Assembly: GCF_030295745.1 (NCBI RefSeq)
Contig: NZ_AP027291.1
Span: forward strand, 186,001-250,000
Source: Mycolicibacterium sp. TUM20985
Lineage (GTDB): Bacteria; Actinomycetota; Actinomycetes; Mycobacteriales; Mycobacteriaceae
Direction: 5' to 3'
DNA: 64,000 bases
Position numbers and translations under genes: made by a program. Shown piece by piece: positions 19,604 to 27,989 of this stretch. Each line of letters opens with the position of its first letter. The first letter of the stretch is position 1. The notes under the pieces are model-generated. The model had not been told where the DNA came from, did no database searches, and was given only the letters and a program-made list of their open reading frames with translations.

Positions 19604-22318
19604 GTGACGTACAACGATGAGGTGCGTGCGGAGATCGGTCTGATCGGCCGTGACGATGAGTTGGCCGCGCTGACTCGATTCCTCGGCGTCGCCGGCCCCG
19701 GCGCCTTGGCGATCAGGGGTGAGCCAGGCGTCGGCAAGACCGCGTTGATCGGGGAACTCTGCCACCGTGCCGAGGCCGACGGCTGGCGGGTGCTACGTGC
19801 CATCGGGGTGGAGGCCGAACGACCCTTCACGCTGGGCGGTCTCAACCAGATGGTGTGGGGCCTGCGCGCGTCACTGGCCCGGCTGGACGCCCCGAGCCGC
19901 GACGCGCTGGCACCGGTATTGGGGGCGGATCCCGGACGACCGCCGTCGCCGATGCCATTGGCGATCGCCCTGCTGGATCTGCTGAGCGTGACCGCGGCGG
20001 AGCGTGAGGTGCTGCTGGTGGTCGACGACGCCCAGTGGCTCGACGAGATGAGCGCGGCCGTCCTGAGCGCGGCGGGACGGCGGGCGTCGGACCCCAGGGT
20101 GCGGATCGTCACCACCCAGCGGCCGCACTCGGGTGCGGAGTTCTCCACCGCGGGCTGGACCGAGTTGACGTTGGGTCCACTCGAGGCGGCCGACGCGGCG
20201 TCGATCGTCGATCGACTGAATCCGTCATTGAGCGCGGGGACGCGGCAGACGATCCTCGATTCCGCCGAGGGCAATCCACTGGCCCTGCAGGAGCTGCCGC
20301 GTCACGCCGATCAGATCGACGCCTGGTCTACCGACGCGACGGGGCTGCCACTGACCGAGCGTCTGGTGACTGTATTCGGCGGCCGCCTCCGGCAGCTGGA
20401 CGCCCGCGTTCGCACCGAACTGCTGCGCGCCGCACTCGACGGCGCGCGGGCGAACACGTCGACTGACTCCGGCTCGCGATACGCCATGGTTGACGTCCAA
20501 ACCGGGATCGACCAGGCGCTGCTGACGGTGGATCCGTTGGGAGTCGTCGTCTTCCGTCATCCCCTGGTCCGCGCAGCCGTGATCCACCAGGCGAGCGCTG
20601 CCGAACGGCGTGACGCGCACGCTCATCTCGCGGGGCTGTACGGCGACGTGCTGGTTCGTCGGGCAGCCCATCTAAGCGCGGCGACGACCGGCCCCGACCA
20701 ATCCGTGGCAGACCTTCTCGACGATGCGGCGCGAATGTCGATTCGGCGCGGCGGGGCGGCCGTGGCGGTCGACTGGTTGCGCCGGGCAGCCGAATTGTCG
20801 ACGGTGCCGGCGCGGCGCGACGCATTGCGAGGTGAGGCGGCGTTCGTCGCGGCCCAGGCGAGCCGGTTCGACGACGCGCAGGCCATCGCCGATGAGGCGG
20901 AGTCGGTGTCGTCGGTGCTCGCCGGTTCCTACCTGGCGCTGTACCGCGACGGCGAGGTCCTGGACACGCACCGTCGAATCCTGTTGGCAATCAAGGCCGC
21001 CGAGGGCCTCGATGACGCGACCATGTCGCGGTTGGTCAAGCTGCTGCTGGCGATCACTCAATACGCGGCGGACCCGGCGCTCTGGCAGCAGACCGACGAT
21101 GCGGTCGACCGCGTGGCCGACCGCATCGATTCCGCGGCGCTGCTGTACCGCGACGCGTGGGGCGACCTCGCGCGTCGCGGTCACACCGTCCGCGCCAGAC
21201 TCCTCGAGCACCGCGATGCGCTGTCGGCTCTCGAACCGTGGGAGGTGATGCGGCTGGGCGTCACGGCCTACTACGTGGACGGACTCGCCGACTTTCGCGT
21301 CACCCTCACCCGGCTCTTCGAGCGTGAACGGGACCGCGGTGCCGTGACGAACGCGATGACGATGTTGCACCTTCTCCTGCTCGACCAGATCGCCTGCGGA
21401 CGATGGCATGCCGCGCGGGAGTCGGCGCGGTTGGGGGCCGAACTGACGGCGGCCCACCACAATGAGCTGTTCCGTCTGCAGTTCGTTGCCTACGACGGAC
21501 TGCGCGCGGCCAGCGCGGGTGACGTCGACACCGCACGGCGCCTTGCAGCCGAGGTCACCGGATGGGCCGGGCCGCGGCGGATCGGACTGCTGCTGGGGTT
21601 CGCCAGGCGCATCACGGTCCTGGTGGCACTCGCCGAGGCCGACTATGACGCGGCGTACGCGGCGGCGGTGCGCATCGGGCCCGCCGGCGAGTTCCCGCCC
21701 TACGCGCACCAGGCCGTGGCCGGCATCCTCGACATGGTGGAGGCCGCCGTGCATTCCGGGCGTCTGGACGAAGCGCGGGCGCATACCGACGCCGCCGGCC
21801 GGCTGCGACTGGCCGAGAACTCGCCACGCCTCGACGCATTGATCACCGCCGCCCGCGCGATGACCGCGGCCGACGAGGACGCGGGTCCGCTGTACGAGAC
21901 GGCGTTGGCACACCCTGCGTTTGTCGACTTCCCGTTCGAGCACAACAGGATTCGGCTTGCCTACGGTGCGTGGTCGAGACGGCGACGGCGGCCCACCGTG
22001 GCGCGGGAGGCGCTGCAGCTCGCGACCGCGGGCTTCGACGCGTTGGGCGCAGCTCCCTGGGCCCACCGTGCCCGCGCCGAACTTCGGGCAGCGGGCGCAA
22101 CGGTCAAGAGGTCAGGCGGTGGCACTGTCGTGCTGACCGCCCAGGAGCGCAAGATCGCCGAACTCGCCGCGGCCGGGCACTCCAACAAGCAGATCGCCGC
22201 GCAGCTGTACCTCTCACCGCGAACGGTGGGCGCACACCTTTACCGCATCTTCCCGAAGTTGGGGGTCACCAGTCGCGCCGGCCTTGGCCAGGCGATGCGG
22301 GAGTTGGGCGGCCCCTGA
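19604..22318 (+). CDS. LuxR-family (LAL-type) ATP-binding transcriptional regulator
   Basis: 904 aa. The N-terminal STAND/AAA domain has Walker A GEPGVGKT (39-46), Walker B VLLVVDDAQW near 131-140, and a helical TPR-like middle of ~500 residues. The C-terminal LuxR HTH (~845-900) contains LTAQERKIAELAAAGHSNKQ and LSPRTVGAHLYRIF. LAL regulators are ligand- and ATP-gated activators, often controlling a neighbouring catabolic or secondary-metabolism cluster. Here the divergent SDR-led operon is the natural target. Start GTG 19604; GTG 19622 is an alternative. Confidence 0.9.
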   Translation: MTYNDEVRAEIGLIGRDDELAALTRFLGVAGPGALAIRGEPGVGKTALIGELCHRAEADGWRVLRAIGVEAERPFTLGGLNQMVWGLRASLARLDAPSRDALAPVLGADPGRPPSPMPLAIALLDLLSVTAAEREVLLVVDDAQWLDEMSAAVLSAAGRRASDPRVRIVTTQRPHSGAEFSTAGWTELTLGPLEAADAASIVDRLNPSLSAGTRQTILDSAEGNPLALQELPRHADQIDAWSTDATGLPLTERLVTVFGGRLRQLDARVRTELLRAALDGARANTSTDSGSRYAMVDVQTGIDQALLTVDPLGVVVFRHPLVRAAVIHQASAAERRDAHAHLAGLYGDVLVRRAAHLSAATTGPDQSVADLLDDAARMSIRRGGAAVAVDWLRRAAELSTVPARRDALRGEAAFVAAQASRFDDAQAIADEAESVSSVLAGSYLALYRDGEVLDTHRRILLAIKAAEGLDDATMSRLVKLLLAITQYAADPALWQQTDDAVDRVADRIDSAALLYRDAWGDLARRGHTVRARLLEHRDALSALEPWEVMRLGVTAYYVDGLADFRVTLTRLFERERDRGAVTNAMTMLHLLLLDQIACGRWHAARESARLGAELTAAHHNELFRLQFVAYDGLRAASAGDVDTARRLAAEVTGWAGPRRIGLLLGFARRITVLVALAEADYDAAYAAAVRIGPAGEFPPYAHQAVAGILDMVEAAVHSGRLDEARAHTDAAGRLRLAENSPRLDALITAARAMTAADEDAGPLYETALAHPAFVDFPFEHNRIRLAYGAWSRRRRRPTVAREALQLATAGFDALGAAPWAHRARAELRAAGATVKRSGGGTVVLTAQERKIAELAAAGHSNKQIAAQLYLSPRTVGAHLYRIFPKLGVTSRAGLGQAMRELGGP

Positions 22319-22343
22319 CCCCGGCTCCTGCGATGATGACCAC

Positions 22344-23333
22344 ATGGGTGTGAAGGGAGCGGCGAGGCCGACGAAGGCCGACGTGGCGCGCCTCGCCAAG
22401 GTGTCACCCGCGACGGTGACCTACGTGCTCAACGACGTCGTCGGCCAGACGATCTCGGCCCAGACCAAGGCGGCGGTGCATGCCGCGGCGAAGGAACTCG
22501 GCTACCGGCCCAACCTTGCAGCGCGCAATCTCGCGGTCGGCGGCAGCGGCGTGGTCCTCTACGTCGTGCCGCGGATCTCGCTCGGTGATCTGCTGATCGA
22601 AGTCGGTAGCCGCCTCACGACCGCACTGGCCCGCCACGGTGTCGTCCTCTCGCTGCAGTTCGAGACCGACGACGGCCGCAACGTCGTCGACGCGATCGCC
22701 GACCTCAACCCGATCGCGGTGACGAGCGTGTTCCCGTTGAGCGGGCCGGCGCTGGACGCCGTCACCGAGGCGCGCGTCCCGCAGATCCATCTCGGCAGCG
22801 CTCAGCTGCACGCCATGGGCGAGTTGCACGAGACGATCGGCGAGCTGCGCGTCGAGCACCTCCTGGCGAGGGGGCACCGTCGCCTGGCGTTCGCGTTCTC
22901 CGACGTCGAGCAGGTGCGGCCGTTGGGCGAGTACTGGCTGGCGGGTCTGCGCACCGCGGCCGCCCGCCACGAGCTGCCCGACCTCGTCGTCGGCACGGTC
23001 GCCAGGGACGGGACCGATGCCGCCGAGGTGGTGCGCGGCTGGGTGGCCGATGGTGTCACCGCGGTGTGCGCGGACAGTGACGAGACGGCGATGGTGTGCT
23101 TGCACGGCGTCCGCGAAGCCGGGTTTCGGTGCCCCGACGACCTCGCGGTGATGGGCGTCGACGCCAGACCACTCGGCGCGGTCAGCGGGCCACCTCTGAC
23201 GTCGGTCGCGTTCGACGCCGAGACCATCGTCGACGTCTCCACGGCGGCGATGATGACCGAGCTCGGCTATCCGCCCGTGCGCGAGCCGAGCAGTGACGAC
23301 GTGGCGCGGCTGATCCAGCGCGCGTCGACCTGA
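22344..23333 (+). CDS. LacI family transcriptional regulator
   Basis: 329 aa from ATG 22344. The N-terminal LacI HTH (residues ~10-55) shows KADVARLAKVSPATVTYVLN and the hinge helix region LGYRPNLAARNLAVG. A periplasmic-binding-protein-like effector domain follows (~65-329). No sugar genes are adjacent; it lies between the LuxR regulator and a P450, so its target and ligand are open. GATGAT ends 6 nt before the start, compatible with a leaderless mRNA. Confidence 0.9.
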   Translation: MGVKGAARPTKADVARLAKVSPATVTYVLNDVVGQTISAQTKAAVHAAAKELGYRPNLAARNLAVGGSGVVLYVVPRISLGDLLIEVGSRLTTALARHGVVLSLQFETDDGRNVVDAIADLNPIAVTSVFPLSGPALDAVTEARVPQIHLGSAQLHAMGELHETIGELRVEHLLARGHRRLAFAFSDVEQVRPLGEYWLAGLRTAAARHELPDLVVGTVARDGTDAAEVVRGWVADGVTAVCADSDETAMVCLHGVREAGFRCPDDLAVMGVDARPLGAVSGPPLTSVAFDAETIVDVSTAAMMTELGYPPVREPSSDDVARLIQRAST

Positions 23334-23366
23334 TCGATGCTTGTCGAGCGTTGGCCTCGCGGTGTA

Positions 23367-23382
23367 ACTTACGCGTGTAAGT
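23367..23382. promoter_or_regulatory. palindromic operator candidate before the P450 gene
   Basis: ACTTAC-GCGT-GTAAGT is a perfect 6+6 bp inverted repeat with a 4-nt centre, 32 bp upstream of the P450 GTG. Size and spacing are those of a TetR-family operator. The cognate regulator is not evident in the flanking genes. Confidence 0.55.
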
Positions 23383-23413
23383 AGACTTCCCGGTATTCGA
23401 GAGAGGCAGATCC

Positions 23414-24616
23414 GTGACGGTCGGCGCCCCCAGTGACGTGTACTTCGACCCCTACGACGTCGGCATCAACGCCGACCCGTACCCGACATTTCGACGGCTG
23501 CGGGAGGAGGCGCCGCTGTACTACAACCCGCAGCACGACTTCTACGCGTTGAGCCGCCACGCCGACGTCAACAAGGCGATCGTCGACCACGGCACGTTTA
23601 GCTCGGCGCGCGGCGCCATCATCGAATTGATCAAGGCGAACATTCCCATTCCTTCCGGCGTCCTGATCTTCGAGGACCCGCCGATCCACGACATCCACCG
23701 CAAGCTGTTGGCCCGGATGTTCACCCCCCGCAAGATTGCCCTGCTGGAGGAGAAGATCCGCGGCTACTGCGCCCAGAGCCTGGACCCCGTCGTCGGCACC
23801 GGCTCGTTCGACTTCGTCACCGACCTGGGCGCCCAGATGCCGATGAAGACCATCAGCGCGCTGATCGGCATCCCCGAGGCCGACCAGGAGGCCGTGCGCG
23901 ACCACGTCACCGGTCAGATGCGGACGGAGGCCGGCAAGCCGATGAAGGCCGCCGAGGAGGGTCTGGTCACCGGCGATATCTTCGCCGACTACATCGACTG
24001 GCGGGTCGACCATCCGTCCGACGACATCATGACCGAACTGCTGAACGTCGAGTTCGTCGACGAGGCGGGCACCACCCGCAAGCTGACCCGCGAAGAACTG
24101 CTCACCTACCTCAACGTGGTCGCCGGCGCAGGCAATGACACCACTACCCGCCTAATCGGTTGGGCGGGAAAGGTTTTGGCGGAGCATCCCGATCAACGCC
24201 GCCAGCTGGTGGAGGACCCGTCGCTGATCCCAAGGGCCGTCGAGGAACTCGTCCGGTACGAGCCGCCCGCCCCGCACGTGGCGCGCTACGTCACCCGCGA
24301 CGTGGAGTACTACGGGCAGACCGTGCCGGAGGGCGCCGTGATGATGATGCTCATCGGCGCGGCCAACCGCGACCACCGCCAGTTCGGGCCGGACGCAGAC
24401 GAATTCGACATCAACCGCGAACCGCGCGCTCATCTTGGCTTCAGCGTCGGTGCCCACTTCTGCCTCGGTTCGTCGCTCGCCCGCCTCGAGGGCCGCGTCG
24501 CGCTGGAGGAGATCTTGAAACGCTTCCCGGAGTGGGAGATCGACCTGGCCGGCGCCGAGTTCTGCCCGACGTCCACGATCCGCGGCTGGGACAAGATGCC
24601 GGCGATCGTCGCGTGA
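23414..24616 (+). CDS. cytochrome P450
   Basis: A 400-aa bacterial class I P450. I-helix AGAGNDTT is at 237-244, the ExxR pair is E278/R281, and the haem loop FSVGAHFCLG has the proximal ligand C350. It needs a ferredoxin and reductase, not encoded nearby. The fold and C-terminus resemble mycobacterial lipid/steroid-hydroxylating CYPs, but the substrate cannot be read from sequence. The GTG start follows a GAGAGGCAG ribosome-binding region, and the stop overlaps the next gene (GTGA), making expression of the kinase-like partner coupled. Confidence 0.93.
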   Translation: MTVGAPSDVYFDPYDVGINADPYPTFRRLREEAPLYYNPQHDFYALSRHADVNKAIVDHGTFSSARGAIIELIKANIPIPSGVLIFEDPPIHDIHRKLLARMFTPRKIALLEEKIRGYCAQSLDPVVGTGSFDFVTDLGAQMPMKTISALIGIPEADQEAVRDHVTGQMRTEAGKPMKAAEEGLVTGDIFADYIDWRVDHPSDDIMTELLNVEFVDEAGTTRKLTREELLTYLNVVAGAGNDTTTRLIGWAGKVLAEHPDQRRQLVEDPSLIPRAVEELVRYEPPAPHVARYVTRDVEYYGQTVPEGAVMMMLIGAANRDHRQFGPDADEFDINREPRAHLGFSVGAHFCLGSSLARLEGRVALEEILKRFPEWEIDLAGAEFCPTSTIRGWDKMPAIVA

Positions 24617-25677
24617 CCGCCGCCCTGGCGGTGCCCAAGGACTGGGACCAGGTCACGCCCGACTGGATGACGACGACGCTCGCCGAACACCATCCCGGCG
24701 CCGTCGTCGAGAACGTTGGCGTGGACATGCGCGACGACGGCACCAACCGTCGGGCCAGGTTCGCGCTGACCTATTCGGCGGGTTCGGGTCCGGCGACCGT
24801 CTTCGTGAAGGCCGTGGACCCAGAGCACAAGGCAATGATCAAGATGACGAGCGGCCTGCTGCACGAGCCGCGCCTGTTCAATTCGAAACGGGCTCTGCCG
24901 CTTGAGCATCCACTCGTCTACGCGGCCGTGATCGACGAGGCCGAAGAGGACTTCGTGCTCGTCATGGAGGACCTCACCGCGCGTGGCGCCGATCCGCGCG
25001 ACGCCACCCGGCCGCTCACCCCGCTGCAGGCGGCCAACGGCGCCCGCGGCCTAGCCCGCCTGCACAGTCGGTTCTGGAACCATCGCGTCGAGCAGCCAGA
25101 GCTCGACTGGCTCGAACCGTTCGTGCCGTGGGATGGCATGCAGTACGCGCCGCTGCCCGCCGCGCTAGACCGCCTCGGCGCCGACGCCCCGGACTCGGTG
25201 CACGCGCTGGGCATCGACGACCTGATCGAGAAGGTCTGGAAGCCCTACATCCGCACGCTCACCAGCTCATCGATGACGCTGTTGCACGGCGACGCCCACA
25301 TCGGCAACACCTATCTACTGCCGGATGGTGAGGTCGGATTCCTCGACTGGCAGGTGGCACGGCGCGGCAACTTCGCCTTGGACCTTGGGTACTTCCTGCA
25401 GGGAGCGCTGACCACCGAGGACCGCAGGAGTCACGAGCGCGCGATCCTTGCCGAGTACCGCGATGGCCTGGACTTGCCCAAGGACGAACTGCCCTCCCCC
25501 GACGAGATCTGGCTGCGCTACCGCGCGTCCGTCGCGCATGGGCTGACGCTGTGGCTGTGCACCGCGAGCGCGGGCGAGCTGTGGCAGCGGCCCGACATCG
25601 CCCTCGCGCTGGCGCAACGCTATTCGGCGGCCTACGAGGACCTGCGGACCGCGGAGGCGCTGGCCCACCTCGCGTGA
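24613..25677 (+). CDS. aminoglycoside-phosphotransferase-fold protein coupled to P450
   Basis: 354 aa from GTG 24613. It has a kinase-like fold: catalytic loop LLHGDAHIGNTYLL and the DFG-equivalent GFLDWQVARRG near residues 220-248, with DLGYFLQGAL after it. This APH/choline-kinase subgroup often sits beside P450s and acyl-CoA genes in mycobacteria and is poorly understood; phosphorylation of a small hydroxylated substrate would fit its coupling to a hydroxylase. The overlap of start and P450 stop is 4 bp. Confidence 0.83.
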   Translation: MTAALAVPKDWDQVTPDWMTTTLAEHHPGAVVENVGVDMRDDGTNRRARFALTYSAGSGPATVFVKAVDPEHKAMIKMTSGLLHEPRLFNSKRALPLEHPLVYAAVIDEAEEDFVLVMEDLTARGADPRDATRPLTPLQAANGARGLARLHSRFWNHRVEQPELDWLEPFVPWDGMQYAPLPAALDRLGADAPDSVHALGIDDLIEKVWKPYIRTLTSSSMTLLHGDAHIGNTYLLPDGEVGFLDWQVARRGNFALDLGYFLQGALTTEDRRSHERAILAEYRDGLDLPKDELPSPDEIWLRYRASVAHGLTLWLCTASAGELWQRPDIALALAQRYSAAYEDLRTAEALAHLA

Positions 25678-25890
25678 CGTGGCGACCGTCCAGATCGACC
25701 GACCGTCTGGCACGTGGTCCGCGAGCCTGCGCGACGCGGCGGTGAGTCGTGTCGACGACGCGGTAGTGAAGGTCAGCGATCTCATCGATCGCGCGGCAGG
25801 TCAGGACACTGAGGACGGCGCTCGAGTCGAGGCACACTGGCGACACCTCTACGGTGGTGATGACGGGGAATGTCGAATCACCACTGAAGG
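25678..25890. other. 213-bp intergenic region
   Basis: Between the kinase-like gene and the DMT permease. No conserved protein, clear palindrome or RNA element was recognised; TACGGT near 25851 could be a -10 for the downstream gene. Confidence 0.3.
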
Positions 25891-26796
25891 GTGTCGAGGA
25901 CGTTGTTGGGCCACGGATTGGTCGTCCTCTTCGCGCTGTGCTCGGCCGTCTGCATGGCCATCGGCATCGTGGTGCGGCAGCGCGCCACCATGGACGTGCC
26001 TTCCGACCAAAGCGTGAGCGCGCGCATGTTCGCCACGCTGCTGCGGCGGCCGATCTGGTGGGCGGGTACCGCAGTGGCCGTCGCCGGCTACGTGTTCCAG
26101 GCCCTCGCGCTGGTGAAGGGTTCGTTGATCGTCGTGCAGCCGCTGCTGGTGTCGGCGCTGCTGTTCGCCCTGCCGCTCAGCGCCCGGCTCGCCGGTCGCC
26201 GTGTCTCGCGTCGGGAGTGGCTGTGGGCGGGACTGCTCACGATCGCATTGGCGATGTTCGTCCTGCTGGCCCATCCCGGGCCGCCCGATCGGCCGGCGAC
26301 GTGGTTGGTGGCGACGATCGTCGGTGTCGGTTGTCTGCTGCTCATCGTCGGCTGCTTCGTGGTGGCGCGGCGTGTCGAGGGTTCACGGCGAGCGGTGTTG
26401 TTCGCGGTGGGCGTGGGTGTGCTGTTCGGCGTGGTCGCGGTCGTCACGAAACTCGTCATGCATCTGCTCGACGAGCGCGGCGCCCTCGGGCTGCTGGCGA
26501 CCCCCGCGCCGTACGCCTTGATCATCCTCGGCGTCGTCGCCACGCTGTTGCAGCAGTCGGCGTTCCATGCGGGCGCGTTGCAAACGTCGGTGCCGGCGAT
26601 GCTGGTGCTGGAACCCATCGTCGCCGTGTTCCTCGGGGCCGTCGTGCTCGGTGAGGAACTCGACGTCAACACCTATGAGCTCGCCGCGCTCGTGGTCGCC
26701 GCGGTGGCCATGACGGCGGCGACCTTCTCCCTGGGCCGCGGCGAGGGTGCCTACGCGGCCGAATTGGACATGGAGGCGGCGCGCGCCACGGTGTGA
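25891..26796 (+). CDS. DMT-superfamily (EamA-like) transporter
   Basis: A 301-aa protein with nine or ten hydrophobic helices in two repeats. The first is LVVLFALCSAVCMAIGIVV to VVQPLLVSALLFALPL; the second is APYALIILGVVATLLQQSA to VLEPIVAVFLGAVVLGEEL, where conserved Pro/Glu positions of DMT permeases occur. It probably exports or imports a small metabolite across the inner membrane. The start is GTG 25891; its spacing to the purine-rich CTGAAGG is tight, so another start is possible. Confidence 0.82.
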   Translation: MSRTLLGHGLVVLFALCSAVCMAIGIVVRQRATMDVPSDQSVSARMFATLLRRPIWWAGTAVAVAGYVFQALALVKGSLIVVQPLLVSALLFALPLSARLAGRRVSRREWLWAGLLTIALAMFVLLAHPGPPDRPATWLVATIVGVGCLLLIVGCFVVARRVEGSRRAVLFAVGVGVLFGVVAVVTKLVMHLLDERGALGLLATPAPYALIILGVVATLLQQSAFHAGALQTSVPAMLVLEPIVAVFLGAVVLGEELDVNTYELAALVVAAVAMTAATFSLGRGEGAYAAELDMEAARATV

Positions 26797-26854
26797 CGAG
26801 CGTGCGTCGACTCCGATTTCTGCGCGGCGTTTCGCCCGCAGACACGCACGCTCG
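26797..26854. terminator. large palindrome between convergent genes
   Basis: Arms CGAGCGTGCGT (26797-26807) and ACGCACGCTCG (26844-26854) are perfect 11-bp inverted repeats, with an inner TCTGCG/CGCAGA pair. The element starts right after the permease stop and faces the convergent methyltransferase gene. It is probably a bidirectional transcription stop. Confidence 0.55.
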
Positions 26855-26882
26855 CGGCAGGGGGCGGCAGAGAGGGCTCCAG

Positions 26883-27809
26883 CTAGGCGCGGGTCGAGGT
26901 GTAGTAGGTCACGCCGTTCATCGTGGGCTGGTCGTCGCCGGTCTCGGGGATCGCGTCGAAACCATGGGCGGCCAACAGGTCTCCCATCGGCGTGGCGACC
27001 GAGGTCCAACCCCTGGCGTCGAGGTACACCCCGACGTCGTGGCGGTCACCCTCGAAGGTCAGGTCGGTGAAGTCGAGCTCGAAACCGTGCTCCCGCCACT
27101 TCGCCGTGGCGTCCCGCATCCGCTCGCGCGCCTCGTTGGAGTTCACGTCCGCGTTGGTCGGTACGGCCTCGCTGCCCAGCCGACTGCCGGGCGCGCTGAG
27201 CGCGGTGACGGCGTCGAGCAGACGGTCCTGTGCCTCCGGGGGCAGATAGCCGTAGAGGCCCTCGGCGATCCAGGCGGACGGCTCGGTGGTGTCGAACCCG
27301 GCGGCCTTCAGCGCGGCCGGCCAGTCCTCGCGCAGATCGATGGCCACCGTGCGCAGGTCTGCACTCGGCTCGGCGCCAAGGCCCGACAGCGTGGTCGTCT
27401 TGAACTCGATGACGGCCGGTTGGTCGATCTCGAAGACCGTCATCCCCGCCGGCCAGTCCAGCCGGTAGGCACGGGCGTCGAGACCCGAGGCCAGGATGAT
27501 CGCCTGGCGAATGCCCGCGGCGGCTGCGTCAGCGAAGAACCGGTCGAAGTAGCGCGTCCGCGCCGCCATCGCGGCGGGCATCTGCGCCAGCCCCCAGCTG
27601 GTCCCCTCTTGGTCGACGTCGGCGGACGTCAGCTCACCGGTCGCCCAACGTGTGAGGAAGTCCACACCGACGGCTCGTACCAACGGCGCGGCGAACGGAT
27701 CGTCGATCACACCCTCGTCGGTCGCGATTGCCCGGGCCGCAGCCACCATGGTCGCGGTGGTTCCTACGCTGGTCGCGAGGTCCCAGGTGTCGTCATTGGT
27801 ACGTGTCAT
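26883..27809 (-). CDS. SAM-dependent methyltransferase, TIGR00027/LCMT-like family
   Basis: A 308-aa member of the large mycobacterial putative methyltransferase family (PF04072). Typical features: [19 protein letters not shown] at residues ~9-27, [13 protein letters not shown] near 105-117 for SAM binding, and [19 protein letters not shown] near 176-194. Substrates are unknown for most members. ATG 27809 has GGAAGG 6 nt upstream. It is divergent from the carboxylic acid reductase gene. Confidence 0.88.
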   Translation of the reverse strand: MTRTNDDTWDLATSVGTTATMVAAARAIATDEGVIDDPFAAPLVRAVGVDFLTRWATGELTSADVDQEGTSWGLAQMPAAMAARTRYFDRFFADAAAAGIRQAIILASGLDARAYRLDWPAGMTVFEIDQPAVIEFKTTTLSGLGAEPSADLRTVAIDLREDWPAALKAAGFDTTEPSAWIAEGLYGYLPPEAQDRLLDAVTALSAPGSRLGSEAVPTNADVNSNEARERMRDATAKWREHGFELDFTDLTFEGDRHDVGVYLDARGWTSVATPMGDLLAAHGFDAIPETGDDQPTMNGVTYYTSTRA

Positions 27810-27826
27810 CGTCTACCTTCCGTGGA

Positions 27827-27837
27827 TTACTTAGTAA
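27827..27837. promoter_or_regulatory. TTACTTAGTAA palindrome upstream of the methyltransferase gene
   Basis: An 11-bp perfect palindrome around a central T (TTACT-T-AGTAA), 18 bp upstream of the methyltransferase ATG and in the 180-bp divergent region shared with car. TTAGTTTTGCTAA (27909-27921) is a second small inverted repeat nearer car. Both could be regulator sites. Confidence 0.45.
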
Positions 27838-27989
27838 GCATAACCAACGATCTCCCCGAAGCCTTCCTTCACAGGAAACTCCCAGCTCAGGCGTTTGGGG
27901 CATATCTTTAGTTTTGCTAACGTTGTGTCGATTGGTGCGGCAATGACGCCCGCCCGCCAGCTCTTCTCGATGTACCTAGGGGAACCTTC

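Noticed and set aside
25679..26017. A possible 112-aa gene before the DMT permease
   Set aside because: No ribosome-binding site or conserved pattern, and it runs into the permease gene in another frame.
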